From the NCBI GenBank assembly GCA_046594215.1, contig JBKJPX010000015.1, positions 1 to 64,000 of the forward strand: 64,000 nucleotides of DNA, written 5' to 3'. Shown here one piece after another: positions 16,386 to 25,101 of the stretch (position 1 is its first letter; the number at the start of each line of letters is the position of its first letter). Position numbers and translations under genes: made by a program. This stretch comes from Panacagrimonas sp046594215 (GTDB lineage: Bacteria; Pseudomonadota; Gammaproteobacteria; Nevskiales; Nevskiaceae). Below the pieces are notes generated by a model. The model did no database searches and was not told the origin of the DNA. It worked only from the letters and a program-made list of their open reading frames with translations.

Positions 16386-17525
16386 ATGGACAACAGCGAC
16401 CTCGAACTCTTCCGCGATAACGTGCGCCGCTTCTTCGCCGAGCAGGTCGAGCCGCATTACGAGCAGTGGGAGAAGGCCGGCCGCGTGCCGCCCGAGCTGT
16501 ACCTGAAGATGGGCGAACATGGCCTGCTGTGCGTGGACCAGCCTGAGGAATACGGCGGCATGGGAGCGCCCTTCGAGTTCTCGGTGCTGGTGCTCGAAGA
16601 ATGCTCGCGCATGGGCTTCATGTCGCTGGCATCGAACCTCTCGGTGCATTCAGACATCGCCGCGCCCTACATCCTGCATCTGGGTAACGAGGAGCAGAAG
16701 CATCGCTTCCTGCCCCGCATGGCACGCGGCGAGTGCATCGGCGCCATCGCGATGAGCGAACCCGGCGCCGGCTCCGACCTCCAGGGCATCAAGACCGCGG
16801 CGACCCGCGACGGCGACGGCTACCTCATCAACGGCTCCAAGACCTTCATCACCAACGGTCAGAACTCGGGCGTGGTGATCACCGCGACCAAGACCGATCC
16901 CAAGCTCGGCGCGCGCGGCACCACGCTGATGCTTGTTGACACTCAGCTCACCGGCTTCAAGCGCGGCCGCAATCTGGAGAAGGTGGGCCAGTACGCGGCC
17001 GATACATCCGAGATGTTCTTCGACAACGTACGGGTGACCGAAGCCGATGTGCTCGGCAGAGTCGGCGGCGGCTTCGGTCATCTGGTCGATGAACTGCCGC
17101 GCGAGCGCCTCGTGCTTGGCGCGATGGCAGTGGCGCACGCGCAGGGCGCGATGGAAAAGACGATCGACTACGTCATGCAGCGCAAGGCCTTTGGCCAGGC
17201 GATCGGGGCGTTCCAGAACACGCGCTTCGAACTCGCGAAGATCAAGACCGAGATCGAGGTGCATCGCGCCTTCGTCGAGAAGTGCGCCGTGCTGTATTCG
17301 CAGAAGAAGCTCGACGCGCCGACCGCCGCGATGGTCAAGCTGTCCACGTCGGAGATGGAAGGCCGCGTCACCGACGCATGCCTGCAGTTGTTCGGTGGCT
17401 ACGGCTACATGAGTGAGTACCCGATCTCGCGCTACTGGGCCGACGCACGCATCCAGCGCATCTACGGCGGTACGTCCGAGATCATGAAGGAGGTTATCGG
17501 CCGCAGCCTCGTCGGGCGCGGCTGA
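16386..17525 (+). CDS. Acyl-CoA dehydrogenase, long-chain/isovaleryl type
   Basis: FAD enzyme of 379 aa catalysing the first step of beta-oxidation. Motifs include AMSEPGAGSDLQG, the FAD loop FITNGQ and the C-terminal IQRIYGGTSEIMKE. The Glu of IYEGT-type medium-chain enzymes is Gly here. A Glu in LPRERL (Glu240) sits where long-chain and isovaleryl-CoA dehydrogenases carry their catalytic base. It stands alone between nth and an EipA-like gene. It could serve oxidation of acids arising from alkane or fatty acid breakdown, which is inference. Confidence 0.93.
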   Translation: MDNSDLELFRDNVRRFFAEQVEPHYEQWEKAGRVPPELYLKMGEHGLLCVDQPEEYGGMGAPFEFSVLVLEECSRMGFMSLASNLSVHSDIAAPYILHLGNEEQKHRFLPRMARGECIGAIAMSEPGAGSDLQGIKTAATRDGDGYLINGSKTFITNGQNSGVVITATKTDPKLGARGTTLMLVDTQLTGFKRGRNLEKVGQYAADTSEMFFDNVRVTEADVLGRVGGGFGHLVDELPRERLVLGAMAVAHAQGAMEKTIDYVMQRKAFGQAIGAFQNTRFELAKIKTEIEVHRAFVEKCAVLYSQKKLDAPTAAMVKLSTSEMEGRVTDACLQLFGGYGYMSEYPISRYWADARIQRIYGGTSEIMKEVIGRSLVGRG

Positions 17526-17649
17526 CCGATCCTCGCCTGCCGTCGCCGCGAGCACCGTCGCCCGCGCTGGGCTCGACTGCGCGTTCAGTTGAGGCTCAGT
17601 CGCGCGGGCCAGCCTATGCTGCACAAACCGAGTTTGGGAGCTTCGTCGA

Positions 17650-18276
17650 ATGCGTCGTGTATCTGTTCTGGCCTCCATGGCCCTCTACGCGTTCCTGAGC
17701 GCCTCCCAAGCGCAGGACAATGTTCCGCAGCCGCCGCCTCAGCAGCCGTCCGAGCCGACGCCCACACAGGCCCAGGGTAGGCCCATTCCGCAGGACGGCT
17801 ACACCGCCCAGGAAATCGTCAGCGTCGCCGGCAACTTCTTCGGCGGCGCCTCCGAGGGTCTGGCCAAGGTCATCGAGCGCGTGTTCGCCCAGCAGGGCAA
17901 GCCGGTGGCGTACATCACGGGCGAAGAGGCCAGCGGCGCTATCGGGGTGGGCCTGCGCTACGGGCGTGGCGCCCTGAATTACCCCGACGGCGGCAACATG
18001 CCGATCTTCTGGCAGGGCCCATCGATCGGATGGGACTTCGGCGGCAACGCCTCCAAGGTGTTCACGCTGGTGTACAAGGTTCAGAACACCCAGGACCTGT
18101 TCCAGCGCTTTCCCGGTGTCGACGGCAGCCTGTACTTCCTGGCCGGCATCGGCGTGAACTACCAGCGTGCCGGCGAGATCACGCTAGCGCCGATCCGCAC
18201 GGGCGTGGGCCTTCGTGCCGGTGCGAGCGTCGGTTACCTGCATTACACGATGAAGGAATCGTGGATCCCCTTCTGA
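17650..18276 (+). CDS. EipA/DUF1134 family envelope protein
   Basis: A 208-aa protein with a signal peptide (MALYAFLSASQA), a Pro/Gln/Thr-rich linker and a DUF1134 domain: YTAQEIVSVAGNFFGGASEG, GEEASGAIGVGLRYGRG and GPSIGWDFGGNASKVFTLVY. In Brucella the family member EipA supports envelope integrity; transfer of that role here is inference. A strong terminator follows the gene. Confidence 0.88.
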   Translation: MRRVSVLASMALYAFLSASQAQDNVPQPPPQQPSEPTPTQAQGRPIPQDGYTAQEIVSVAGNFFGGASEGLAKVIERVFAQQGKPVAYITGEEASGAIGVGLRYGRGALNYPDGGNMPIFWQGPSIGWDFGGNASKVFTLVYKVQNTQDLFQRFPGVDGSLYFLAGIGVNYQRAGEITLAPIRTGVGLRAGASVGYLHYTMKESWIPF

Positions 18277-18295
18277 GGGATTCGGCGCTGCACAA

Positions 18296-18332
18296 GAAAA
18301 CGCCCGCTTCGGATGCCGAAGCGGGCGTTTTC
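18296..18332. terminator. Bidirectional intrinsic terminator
   Basis: A 17-bp perfect stem (GAAAACGCCCGCTTCGG, 18296-18312, against 18316-18332) with a 3-base loop; A and T tracts at its ends serve both strands. It separates the EipA-like gene from the convergent TpsB-like gene. Confidence 0.9.
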
Positions 18333-18376
18333 TCTTGAGGCCTGCCTGAAATCAATTCCGCTTCAGAACTTCATCT

Positions 18377-19960
18377 TCAGAACTTCATTGCCACACGGAA
18401 GAAGAGGTTCGCGTCGGAGTCGTGCAGCGCCTCCTTCGTGACGTTCTTCTCGTGGAACGACTCGGCATAGGAAACCGCCGCTTCGAACGGGCCCCGCACC
18501 ATGGCTAGCGATACGCCGCCATCGGCCAGCGACTGCGTCGCGCCGCTCTGCCCGTCGAACGGCTTCTCGTTCTTGGCGTAGCCGTATTCGGCGAACACCG
18601 CCGGCACGAACTTGACTGTCGCGAACTCGTAGCTCGAGGTCTCGAGCTGAACGCGTCCGAGCGCACCGGAGTCACCCGAGGCCACGCCCGGTAGATAAGA
18701 CTCGAGGTTGCCAATGCCACCTACGACCCACTGCTGTTGCTCGGGCAGTGTGTCGCTGGTGATCTGCGCGATCGCCGACAGCCGCAGGGTCAGCAGGTCC
18801 GACAGCTTGGTCTTCGCGCCCAGGGTGGGACGGAACAGCAGATAGCCCAAGTCTGCCAGGGTGGTCGCCTTGTCACGCTTGTTGGAGCCCAGGCCCGAAC
18901 GCACGGCTACGCCAGCGCTGAGTTCGGTCTGGAAGTCCAGCGGGTTGACGATCAGCGAGTACAAGGTCGACAGCTCGACCGAGCCGTATTCCTGTCGCTG
19001 GACTAGGACCTCGTGACGCAGGGCGGGAGGCCCGTCGACCACAGGAGCGTCGATGCGAATGCCGTCGAAGCTCTTGCGCGTGTAGTCCACCTTTGCGCCC
19101 ACGCCCCAGCGGCTGTAGAAATTGGAACTCAGCAGGCCGGTCCACCCAAGCTCGGCCTGGCGGATGTTGCCGGTGTACTTGTCGCTGGTCGTGGTTGGCG
19201 GGACCGCAGCAAGGTTCTGCTGGTAGTCGACGTTGCGACCCTGCAGGCCCAGCAAGCCCCAAGGCGTGACTTTGCCCCAGCCCAGTGTGAACTCGTTGTA
19301 GCCGTCGCTGCCTTCGTTGTTGTCGAGCCCTTCCATGCCGTAGCGCCCGGTAGCCAGGAGCTCGTCACCGGTGGTGAACGAGTGCCTGGCGAACCAGTCG
19401 GTGAAGTGACGACCGACGAAGCGGTTGCCGGGATTCCCGAAGCCCAGGCCCATGCCGCTGCGTCCTGGTCCGTTGTCATCCGGTTCGATGCGCAGCACGG
19501 AGCCATCGCCATCCGGCACGAAGGTCGGGATGGCGCTCTGGCCCGCGCGGTCGGCGTGAAGCGAGGCCAAGGTGCGCGCCGGCTCTAGCGCGTCGTCGGT
19601 CAGCGGATCGGCCGACGTGATGCCGCGGAAGTAAACGGCATAGCGCTCCGGAGCCTCGACCTTGGTCACCTTGCCCAGCGACACAGACACGTACAGGTCG
19701 GGCTCGGCCAGTGCGTAAACCACGCGCACCGCCGGGTAGCCTGCGAGGTAGTAAACGCCCTGGATGCGACGGACGGCGTCGGAAAGATTCTCCGCGCCCG
19801 TGATCGCCATCTCGACGGTTTCCTTCGGGACGACCTCGGGACCGTGGACGTGGACCTGGTTCTGCTTGAGTGAGGCGGTGACGTAATCACCGCCTTGGCT
19901 TCGCAGCACATCGGCTGAGCCGAGCTCGGGCGTGGTTGGCGCCGGCAACGCAATAGGCAT
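18377..19960 (-). CDS. TpsB-like outer-membrane transporter (ShlB/FhaC/HecB family), atypical
   Basis: About 527 aa. A POTRA domain (residues about 45-110, LSDAVRRIQGVYYLAGYPAV) is followed by a 16-strand-type beta barrel beginning near FGNPGNRFVGRHF and ending in Phe (FFRVAMKF), an outer-membrane insertion signal. Two oddities stand out. The chosen ATG (19960, after GGTGGGAAGAGA) and the upstream GTG (20008) both give no signal peptide, and a TAG closes the frame just upstream. Also, the L6 VRGY motif of TpsB proteins reads GNLESYLPG, so the key Arg is lost. It follows the repeat-protein gene on the same strand and may export it. A true start may have been lost by frameshift. Confidence 0.78.
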   Translation of the reverse strand: MPIALPAPTTPELGSADVLRSQGGDYVTASLKQNQVHVHGPEVVPKETVEMAITGAENLSDAVRRIQGVYYLAGYPAVRVVYALAEPDLYVSVSLGKVTKVEAPERYAVYFRGITSADPLTDDALEPARTLASLHADRAGQSAIPTFVPDGDGSVLRIEPDDNGPGRSGMGLGFGNPGNRFVGRHFTDWFARHSFTTGDELLATGRYGMEGLDNNEGSDGYNEFTLGWGKVTPWGLLGLQGRNVDYQQNLAAVPPTTTSDKYTGNIRQAELGWTGLLSSNFYSRWGVGAKVDYTRKSFDGIRIDAPVVDGPPALRHEVLVQRQEYGSVELSTLYSLIVNPLDFQTELSAGVAVRSGLGSNKRDKATTLADLGYLLFRPTLGAKTKLSDLLTLRLSAIAQITSDTLPEQQQWVVGGIGNLESYLPGVASGDSGALGRVQLETSSYEFATVKFVPAVFAEYGYAKNEKPFDGQSGATQSLADGGVSLAMVRGPFEAAVSYAESFHEKNVTKEALHDSDANLFFRVAMKF

Positions 19961-20068
19961 CTTCTCTTCCCACCTGGTGAATTCTGGTTTATCCGCACCG
20001 CGCGGCACCTGGGCCGCGCGGAGGGCCTAGCTGTCCCGTCCGAGGACAGGACCCTGCAATGTCTCCCG

Positions 20069-22069
20069 TTACTTCTTCAGTGCGAGCGTCTCTTTCTTCT
20101 GGCAAGGAACCTTGCGCTTGACGGGCTTGCCCTTTGCATTCTTCTCGATCGCGTAGCAAGCCTGGCTGCCGTCCTCCACCACCGCGTTATCCTTGCCGCT
20201 GTTGTCCTCCGGGTTGCCGCCGGTGTTGGAGCCGCCGCCGTTGTCGCCGCCGTTTCCACCACCGCCGTTGAGGATACTCACGCCCGCCCCACCACTCGTT
20301 CCGCTGGCGGCCTTGGTGTCTCCGCCGGAGTTCAGTGCACCGGCTCCGACCGTACCGCCGTTGCCCGAACCGCCACCGTTGAGCACGCCGCCACCGACGG
20401 TGCCGCCGTTGCCGGAGTTTGCGCCATTGAGCACGCCTGCACCCGCAGTGCCCCCGTTCCCGGCGTTCGCTCCATTCAGTGCGCCAGCGCCAGCCGTGCC
20501 GCCGTTGCCGGCATTCGCGCCATTGAGCACCCCGGCACCCGCGACCCCACCGTTGCCCGCGTTGTCGCCATTGAGCACGCCCGCGCCGACGCCGCCCGCG
20601 GAATTGCCCGCGTTCGCACCGTTCAGGACACCCGCACCGGCGGTGCCGCCGTTACCTGCGTTCGCGCCATTCAGCACACCTGCACCGACGCCATTGGCCG
20701 AATTTCCTGCGTTGGCGCCGTTGAGCACGCCTGCTCCTGCGACCGCGCCGTTGCCGGCGTTGGCACCATTCAGGACGCCGGCGCCGACGCCGCCAGTGGA
20801 ATTACCCGCGTTGGCGCCGTTCAGCACGCCCGCGCCCGCCAAGCCACCGTTGCCGGCATTGGATCCGTTGAGCACGCCCGCGCCCACACCACCCGTTGAA
20901 TTGCCGGAGTTGTTCCCGTTGAGTACGCCCACGCCACCGATGCCTCCGGCCGTGGAATTGCCCGCATTGCTACCAGAAAGCGCGGCCACGCCCAGCGTGC
21001 CGTTGCCCGAGCTCGTGCCGCACAGCACGCAGGCGCCGGCGACCGTGCCGGTGCCGCTGTTGCTGCCGGCGAGCACGCCGACGCCGATCGCACCGCCGGT
21101 GCCGGCATTGTTTCCTGTGAGGGCGCCCACGTTGGCCAAGCCATTTGAACTGGTCACCGTGGAACCCGGCCCACCACCGAGCGCGATGCCGCCGGAATCG
21201 ATCGCGGGAACCGACCCAGCCAGGGAATTGAGCGGTTGCCCCCCCGTCCTGGCCAGCCCGCTGGCGGTGGACGTCACGGTATTCAGCGACACTTGCGTGC
21301 CGCCGCTGGTAATCGCGAGCGGCTGTCCCTGGTTGAGCACACTCACCCCGAGCTGGCTGCCCGTGCCGCTGTTCGTACCCGAAAGCGCACCCACGCCGAC
21401 GACGCCGGAGCCGCTGTTATTGCCATTGAGGACGCCAACGCCGATCGGGCCGCTGCCCGAATTGTTACCGGACAGCGCGCCGATGCCGGCGAGCTGACTC
21501 CCCGTGCCCGAGTTGTTGGCGTTCAGGATGCCGACGCCCAGCGGGCCGCTGCCCGCGTTGTTTCCGGACAGCGTGCCCAGGCCAACCAGCGTCGTGGCGT
21601 TGCCCGTGTTGTCGCGGTTGTTCGCGCCGACCGCGGCAAGCCCGCCGTTGCCCGTGTTGCCGCCGGAGAACAGACCGATGGCGCTCAGACCGTTGGGGCC
21701 CACGACGGCAGAGTTATCCCCATCGAGGATACCGATGTCGAGCACGCCGCCGTTGCCGTCGAGGCCGAGCAGCGGCGTACCGATGTTGTCGAGCTGGTCG
21801 CCGACCACGCTCGCGCCACCGAGCTGCAGCACATCGCCGATGCGCGCGCCGTTGGCCGATTCACCCAGCACGGTGGCTCCGAGATCGCCAGGAAAGGACG
21901 CACCGCCGATGCCGGGCAGCCCCATTGTGATGCCACCGACCGTGGTGCCCACGATGCCGAGGGCCTTGCCCAGGCCGCTGAGACCACCCGTCTGCGCACC
22001 CGCGACGATCGGCAACAGCGCGAACACCACGCCGGCGATGCGGTTAGTGCAGGATTTTCCGATATTCAT
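20069..22069 (-). CDS. Secreted Gly/Asn-rich repeat protein, candidate TpsA-like cargo
   Basis: A 666-aa protein with a signal peptide (MNIGKSCTNRIAGVVFALLPIVAGAQ). Almost the whole body is a 15-17 residue repeat of the form GxGxLxGxNxGxG, loose at first (ALSGNNSGSG) and nearly identical in the second half (AGAGVLNGANAGNGG), about a dozen units at 20370-20960. Gly, Ala, Asn and Val dominate. The C terminus changes to a Lys-rich segment with two Cys (QACYAIEKNAK, VPCQKK). The pattern suggests a right-handed solenoid with an Asn ladder. There is no classical TPS secretion domain. The downstream TpsB-like gene is its likely exporter. Function is unknown; a surface fibre or adhesin is a guess. 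Confidence 0.82.
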   Translation of the reverse strand: MNIGKSCTNRIAGVVFALLPIVAGAQTGGLSGLGKALGIVGTTVGGITMGLPGIGGASFPGDLGATVLGESANGARIGDVLQLGGASVVGDQLDNIGTPLLGLDGNGGVLDIGILDGDNSAVVGPNGLSAIGLFSGGNTGNGGLAAVGANNRDNTGNATTLVGLGTLSGNNAGSGPLGVGILNANNSGTGSQLAGIGALSGNNSGSGPIGVGVLNGNNSGSGVVGVGALSGTNSGTGSQLGVSVLNQGQPLAITSGGTQVSLNTVTSTASGLARTGGQPLNSLAGSVPAIDSGGIALGGGPGSTVTSSNGLANVGALTGNNAGTGGAIGVGVLAGSNSGTGTVAGACVLCGTSSGNGTLGVAALSGSNAGNSTAGGIGGVGVLNGNNSGNSTGGVGAGVLNGSNAGNGGLAGAGVLNGANAGNSTGGVGAGVLNGANAGNGAVAGAGVLNGANAGNSANGVGAGVLNGANAGNGGTAGAGVLNGANAGNSAGGVGAGVLNGDNAGNGGVAGAGVLNGANAGNGGTAGAGALNGANAGNGGTAGAGVLNGANSGNGGTVGGGVLNGGGSGNGGTVGAGALNSGGDTKAASGTSGGAGVSILNGGGGNGGDNGGGSNTGGNPEDNSGKDNAVVEDGSQACYAIEKNAKGKPVKRKVPCQKKETLALKK
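20370..20960 (-). repeat. 48-51 bp in-frame tandem repeats inside the repeat-protein gene
   Basis: About 12 units encoding GAGVLNGANAGN(S/G) blocks alternate between 16 and 17 residues. Units often pair as VGAG and AGAG types, which suggests that a two-unit block has been copied. Third codon positions vary between units. Confidence 0.85.
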
Positions 22070-22477
22070 TATGCAGCCTCTCTAGGTGGATGCGACACGA
22101 CACATGTGCGCCGTTCGACGATCCGCGAGTCCCCCGACTCGCAAAGCACGATGCGCGACGACGGTCCGATTCCCAACGTCTTTAACGTCGCTCAAGCGAT
22201 GCAGACTTCATCGCCGAGGTAGGGATATCGAAATCCGTCGCTGACCGCCAAGGTGCCCGAAATGCGTTATTGAAGAACGACGGTACCCGGAAATTTATGC
22301 TTCAACAAGGCTATCTTCGGTTCGTTTTCAGTGTCATGTTCTTGAACCCTGAGCGAACTGGGAAGTCCATCACAGCAGCTCGGCTTGAAGCGGTCGCGAT
22401 CGTCCCCATCAAATGAGAGCCGGAACGGTCATATACCGTCTGGCCTTGCGCAAAGAACCCATCGAACGGAGAGATCC
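22070..22477. other. Divergent intergenic region, lower GC
   Basis: About 400 bases between the repeat-protein gene and the BI-1 gene, clearly richer in A and T than its neighbours. It must hold both promoters. I see no gene; short frames here lack ribosome sites. GGAGAG at 22468-22473 is the ribosome site for the BI-1 gene. No palindrome strong enough to call an operator was found. Confidence 0.4.
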
Positions 22478-23188
22478 ATGAACCAGCGCCAATACCCGGC
22501 CGCCGTCGTCCGAGGCGGACGCACTTTTGAACATGGCGCCGTCGAGGGCGGGGCCAAGGTCCTTCGCCAGACCTACATGCTGCTGTCGGCGACCCTGCTT
22601 TTCAGCGCATTGATGGCCGGCCTGTCCATGGCCGTAAACGCCCCATACGGTCTGAGCCTGATCTGTTCGCTCGGGGCGATGGGGCTGCTTTGGTTCGTCA
22701 TCCCCCGTACCGCCAACTCGGAGGCGGGGATCTGGACGGTGTTCGCGGTTACCGGCCTGCTTGGCTTCGGCCTGGGTCCGATCCTCAACGGCTACATCGG
22801 TCACTACGCCAACGGGGCGCAAATCGTGATGATGGCCTTTGGCCTCACCGGCGCGATTTTCGTAGGCCTTTCGGCCTACGCGGTGAAGAGCCGCCGCGAC
22901 TTCAGCTTCATGCGGGGCTTCCTGGTTGGCGGCGTGATGCTGGCCTTCGTGCTGAGCATCGGCCTGCTGATTGCCTCGATGATGGGCTTTTCCTTCCAGC
23001 CGCTGTCGCTGGCGATCTCGGCGATGTTCGCGCTGCTCATGGTCGGGATGATCCTGTGGCAGACCGGCGACATCGTGAACGGCGTAGAAACCAACTACAT
23101 CATCGCCACCGTAGGCCTGTACGTGTCCATCTACAATCTGTTCACCAGCTTGCTGCGGCTGCTGGGCGCGACGTCCGGCGACGATTGA
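22478..23188 (+). CDS. Bax inhibitor-1 / YccA family membrane protein
   Basis: A 236-aa protein with seven hydrophobic helices in the BI-1 arrangement. The N terminus (NQRQYPAAVVRGGRTFEHGA) is soluble, and helix pairs follow, with the conserved block GLGLYVSIYNLFTSLLRLLG in the form VGLYVSIYNLFTSLLRLLG at the end. The E. coli relative YccA modulates FtsH; others conduct calcium. The ATG at 22478 is preceded by CGGAGAGATC; an in-frame ATG at 22385 has no such support. Confidence 0.9.
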   Translation: MNQRQYPAAVVRGGRTFEHGAVEGGAKVLRQTYMLLSATLLFSALMAGLSMAVNAPYGLSLICSLGAMGLLWFVIPRTANSEAGIWTVFAVTGLLGFGLGPILNGYIGHYANGAQIVMMAFGLTGAIFVGLSAYAVKSRRDFSFMRGFLVGGVMLAFVLSIGLLIASMMGFSFQPLSLAISAMFALLMVGMILWQTGDIVNGVETNYIIATVGLYVSIYNLFTSLLRLLGATSGDD

Positions 23189-23291
23189 TCGCGGGGCGTC
23201 TCGTCAACGAGCGGCTCGGTCCAAGCGGCCGCGTCTTACGTCCGGCCGTTCTCGGCGCGAAGATCGGCGCAATCGCGCCAAGCGCTGAGTT

Positions 23292-24452
23292 TTAGGCCGC
23301 GCGCCGCACGCGCTGGAGAAGCCATCCCACGTGAGTGTTGGAGTTGCTCTGCGCCTGCATCAAGTCGAACAGGCCGAAACACCACTTCCCGCGCCAGTCC
23401 CGCGTGCTCTGGATGCCGTTGTCGTAGGAGATTGACTCTGCTCCCCACCGTGTCTTGGAGACATCGCGACCGGTGGATAGCACCGCGATTCGCACTCCAT
23501 GCTCGATCGCCCATCGCAGGGACTCGGATACCACGGTCGTCATCACGCTGTACCTCCGCCATTCGCGCGAATAACCGGAGTAGTAGAGATAGAGTTGATC
23601 GGCATGGAGAAAACCGATTCGAGTTGCTACCACGGCGCCCCCGATCTCCAGCTGGAATACACGCAACCGGCCCTGCGCCGCCATCTCGCGACCGTAGGCG
23701 TGAAGGAAGGCGCGCGCGAGTTCGCCTGCGAATACGTTCCCGTGCACCACCGCGTCGCGGTTCATCGCACGTTCCGCATGCAACTCAAGAAATCGGTCCA
23801 GGGCTGCGGGTGTCTCGGCAGGATCGGAGACCGCGCGGAAGGCGAAGCGATGGCCCTCGCGCGCTAGAGAGTTGTAACACTTGCGAAGGGACTCCTTGAT
23901 GTTGCGGCGGAGTCCGGCCCGGAACCTACCCCAGCTATCGGGGAGAGTCAGGAAGAACAGCTCCGTGGCCTCCCCCCATTGCACATTGCCGGCGTCCTCC
24001 AAGATTGGTCGGTCGTTCTGCCCAGGGACGACTCCAGCCCACCGGATGCGATCCCAGTCTGCGGACCGTTGATGCAGGGCCTGTCCGACTGCCTCGATCA
24101 CGCGCGTACGGTCCTCTGAACGACAGACCGGCCCCCGCACCTCTGTCATGTTGGGATCCGACCCAAAAAACTGGATTTCCCGCGCTACTTTCAGATAGCG
24201 ACCCGGACGGCTGGTCAGCAGCATCGGCGCGACGGCCACCATACGTCCCTCTTCATCTCGCACCACGAAGAGACGCAGGTCGTCGCACATGACGGCACGC
24301 GCCTGCCGAAAGTGTTTCCACCAGAGCAGGTTCCACGTCGCCGAACAGAACGGGACCCATGGGACCACGTGGTTCTCTAGCTCCTCCCACTCAGGGCGCA
24401 ATGCCTCTGCGGCATTCTCGTCGTCAATGCACGTGACATGAAGGGTCGTCAC
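23292..24452 (-). CDS. GNAT/FemAB-like acetyltransferase (BioF2-like)
   Basis: A 386-aa protein with the Acetyltransf_6 (FemAB-like) layout: LRPEWEELENHV at the N terminus, ATWNLLWWKHF, then the second GNAT fold with NIKESLRKCYN, FLELHAERAM and the terminal VLSTGRDVSKTRWGAES. Such enzymes often sit in exopolysaccharide or surface-modification loci; none is visible here. The GTG at 24452 starts the recognisable family sequence; the frame is open much further upstream but that part is Arg-rich and overlaps the divergent gene's leader. Confidence 0.82.
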   Translation of the reverse strand: MTTLHVTCIDDENAAEALRPEWEELENHVVPWVPFCSATWNLLWWKHFRQARAVMCDDLRLFVVRDEEGRMVAVAPMLLTSRPGRYLKVAREIQFFGSDPNMTEVRGPVCRSEDRTRVIEAVGQALHQRSADWDRIRWAGVVPGQNDRPILEDAGNVQWGEATELFFLTLPDSWGRFRAGLRRNIKESLRKCYNSLAREGHRFAFRAVSDPAETPAALDRFLELHAERAMNRDAVVHGNVFAGELARAFLHAYGREMAAQGRLRVFQLEIGGAVVATRIGFLHADQLYLYYSGYSREWRRYSVMTTVVSESLRWAIEHGVRIAVLSTGRDVSKTRWGAESISYDNGIQSTRDWRGKWCFGLFDLMQAQSNSNTHVGWLLQRVRRAA

Positions 24453-24639
24453 ATCGAATCCCGTCGTTTCGAAAGTGTGCCGGCAAGGAGGCAAATCGCC
24501 CGCCGCTCGTCTCGCTATACGTCGTCGAACGCCCGGCGTACCCGGGCGCCCGGCGCACACCGCGTGCCTGGGGGCATCGACCAACGGGGAAACCGCGGGC
24601 TTGCGTTCCGGCGCGACGCGTGGGGAAAATCCATCCCCG

Positions 24640-25011
24640 ATGCGCGACGCTCTGGAAAATCGTATGGACTGGAGCGTGCTGGGCCGGACCACCGGATTGC
24701 TGATCCTGTCCAACGTCTTCATGACGGTTGCCTGGTACGCGCACCTCAAAGAACTGCGCGACAAGACCTGGATCGCCGCGGCACTGATCAGCTGGGGCAT
24801 CGCTCTGTTCGAGTACCTGCTCCAGGTGCCAGCCAACCGAATCGGCTACACCGCGCTCAGCCTGCCGCAGCTCAAGATCCTGCAGGAGGTCATCACGCTC
24901 GCGGTGTTCCTGCCCTTCGTTCTGTTCTACATGAAGCAGCCGATCAAGCTGGACTACCTGTGGGCGGCGCTCTGCATGGTGGGCGCGGTGTATTTCATCT
25001 TTCGCTCGTGA
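24640..25011 (+). CDS. DMT-type small membrane protein (DUF486)
   Basis: A small inner-membrane protein of about 123 aa with four helices: LLILSNVFMTVAWYAHL, IAAALISWGIALFEYLLQ, LKILQEVITLAVFLPFVLFY and LWAALCMVGAVYFIF. These match the DUF486 family in the drug/metabolite transporter clan. Transport is assumed but the substrate is unknown. The start could also be the ATG at 24664 (MDWSVLG), which matches the family's usual length. Confidence 0.85.
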   Translation: MRDALENRMDWSVLGRTTGLLILSNVFMTVAWYAHLKELRDKTWIAAALISWGIALFEYLLQVPANRIGYTALSLPQLKILQEVITLAVFLPFVLFYMKQPIKLDYLWAALCMVGAVYFIFRS

Positions 25012-25101
25012 TCATCCCGGGCACTGGGCCCTTTTTCCTTTCGCGGCGCGCGCGGCAACCGGTAGCCTTCGGCGCGAACCCCGAACGCGACGCGCCCCCT
25101 T

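Noticed and set aside
20370..20960. CRISPR-like regular repeats
   Set aside because: The repeats are in frame, adjacent and without unique spacers; they encode protein.
20193..21497. A 434-residue Pro-rich plus-strand frame
   Set aside because: It is the mirror of the GNG-rich repeats on the minus strand; the minus frame has a signal peptide and a start, this one does not.
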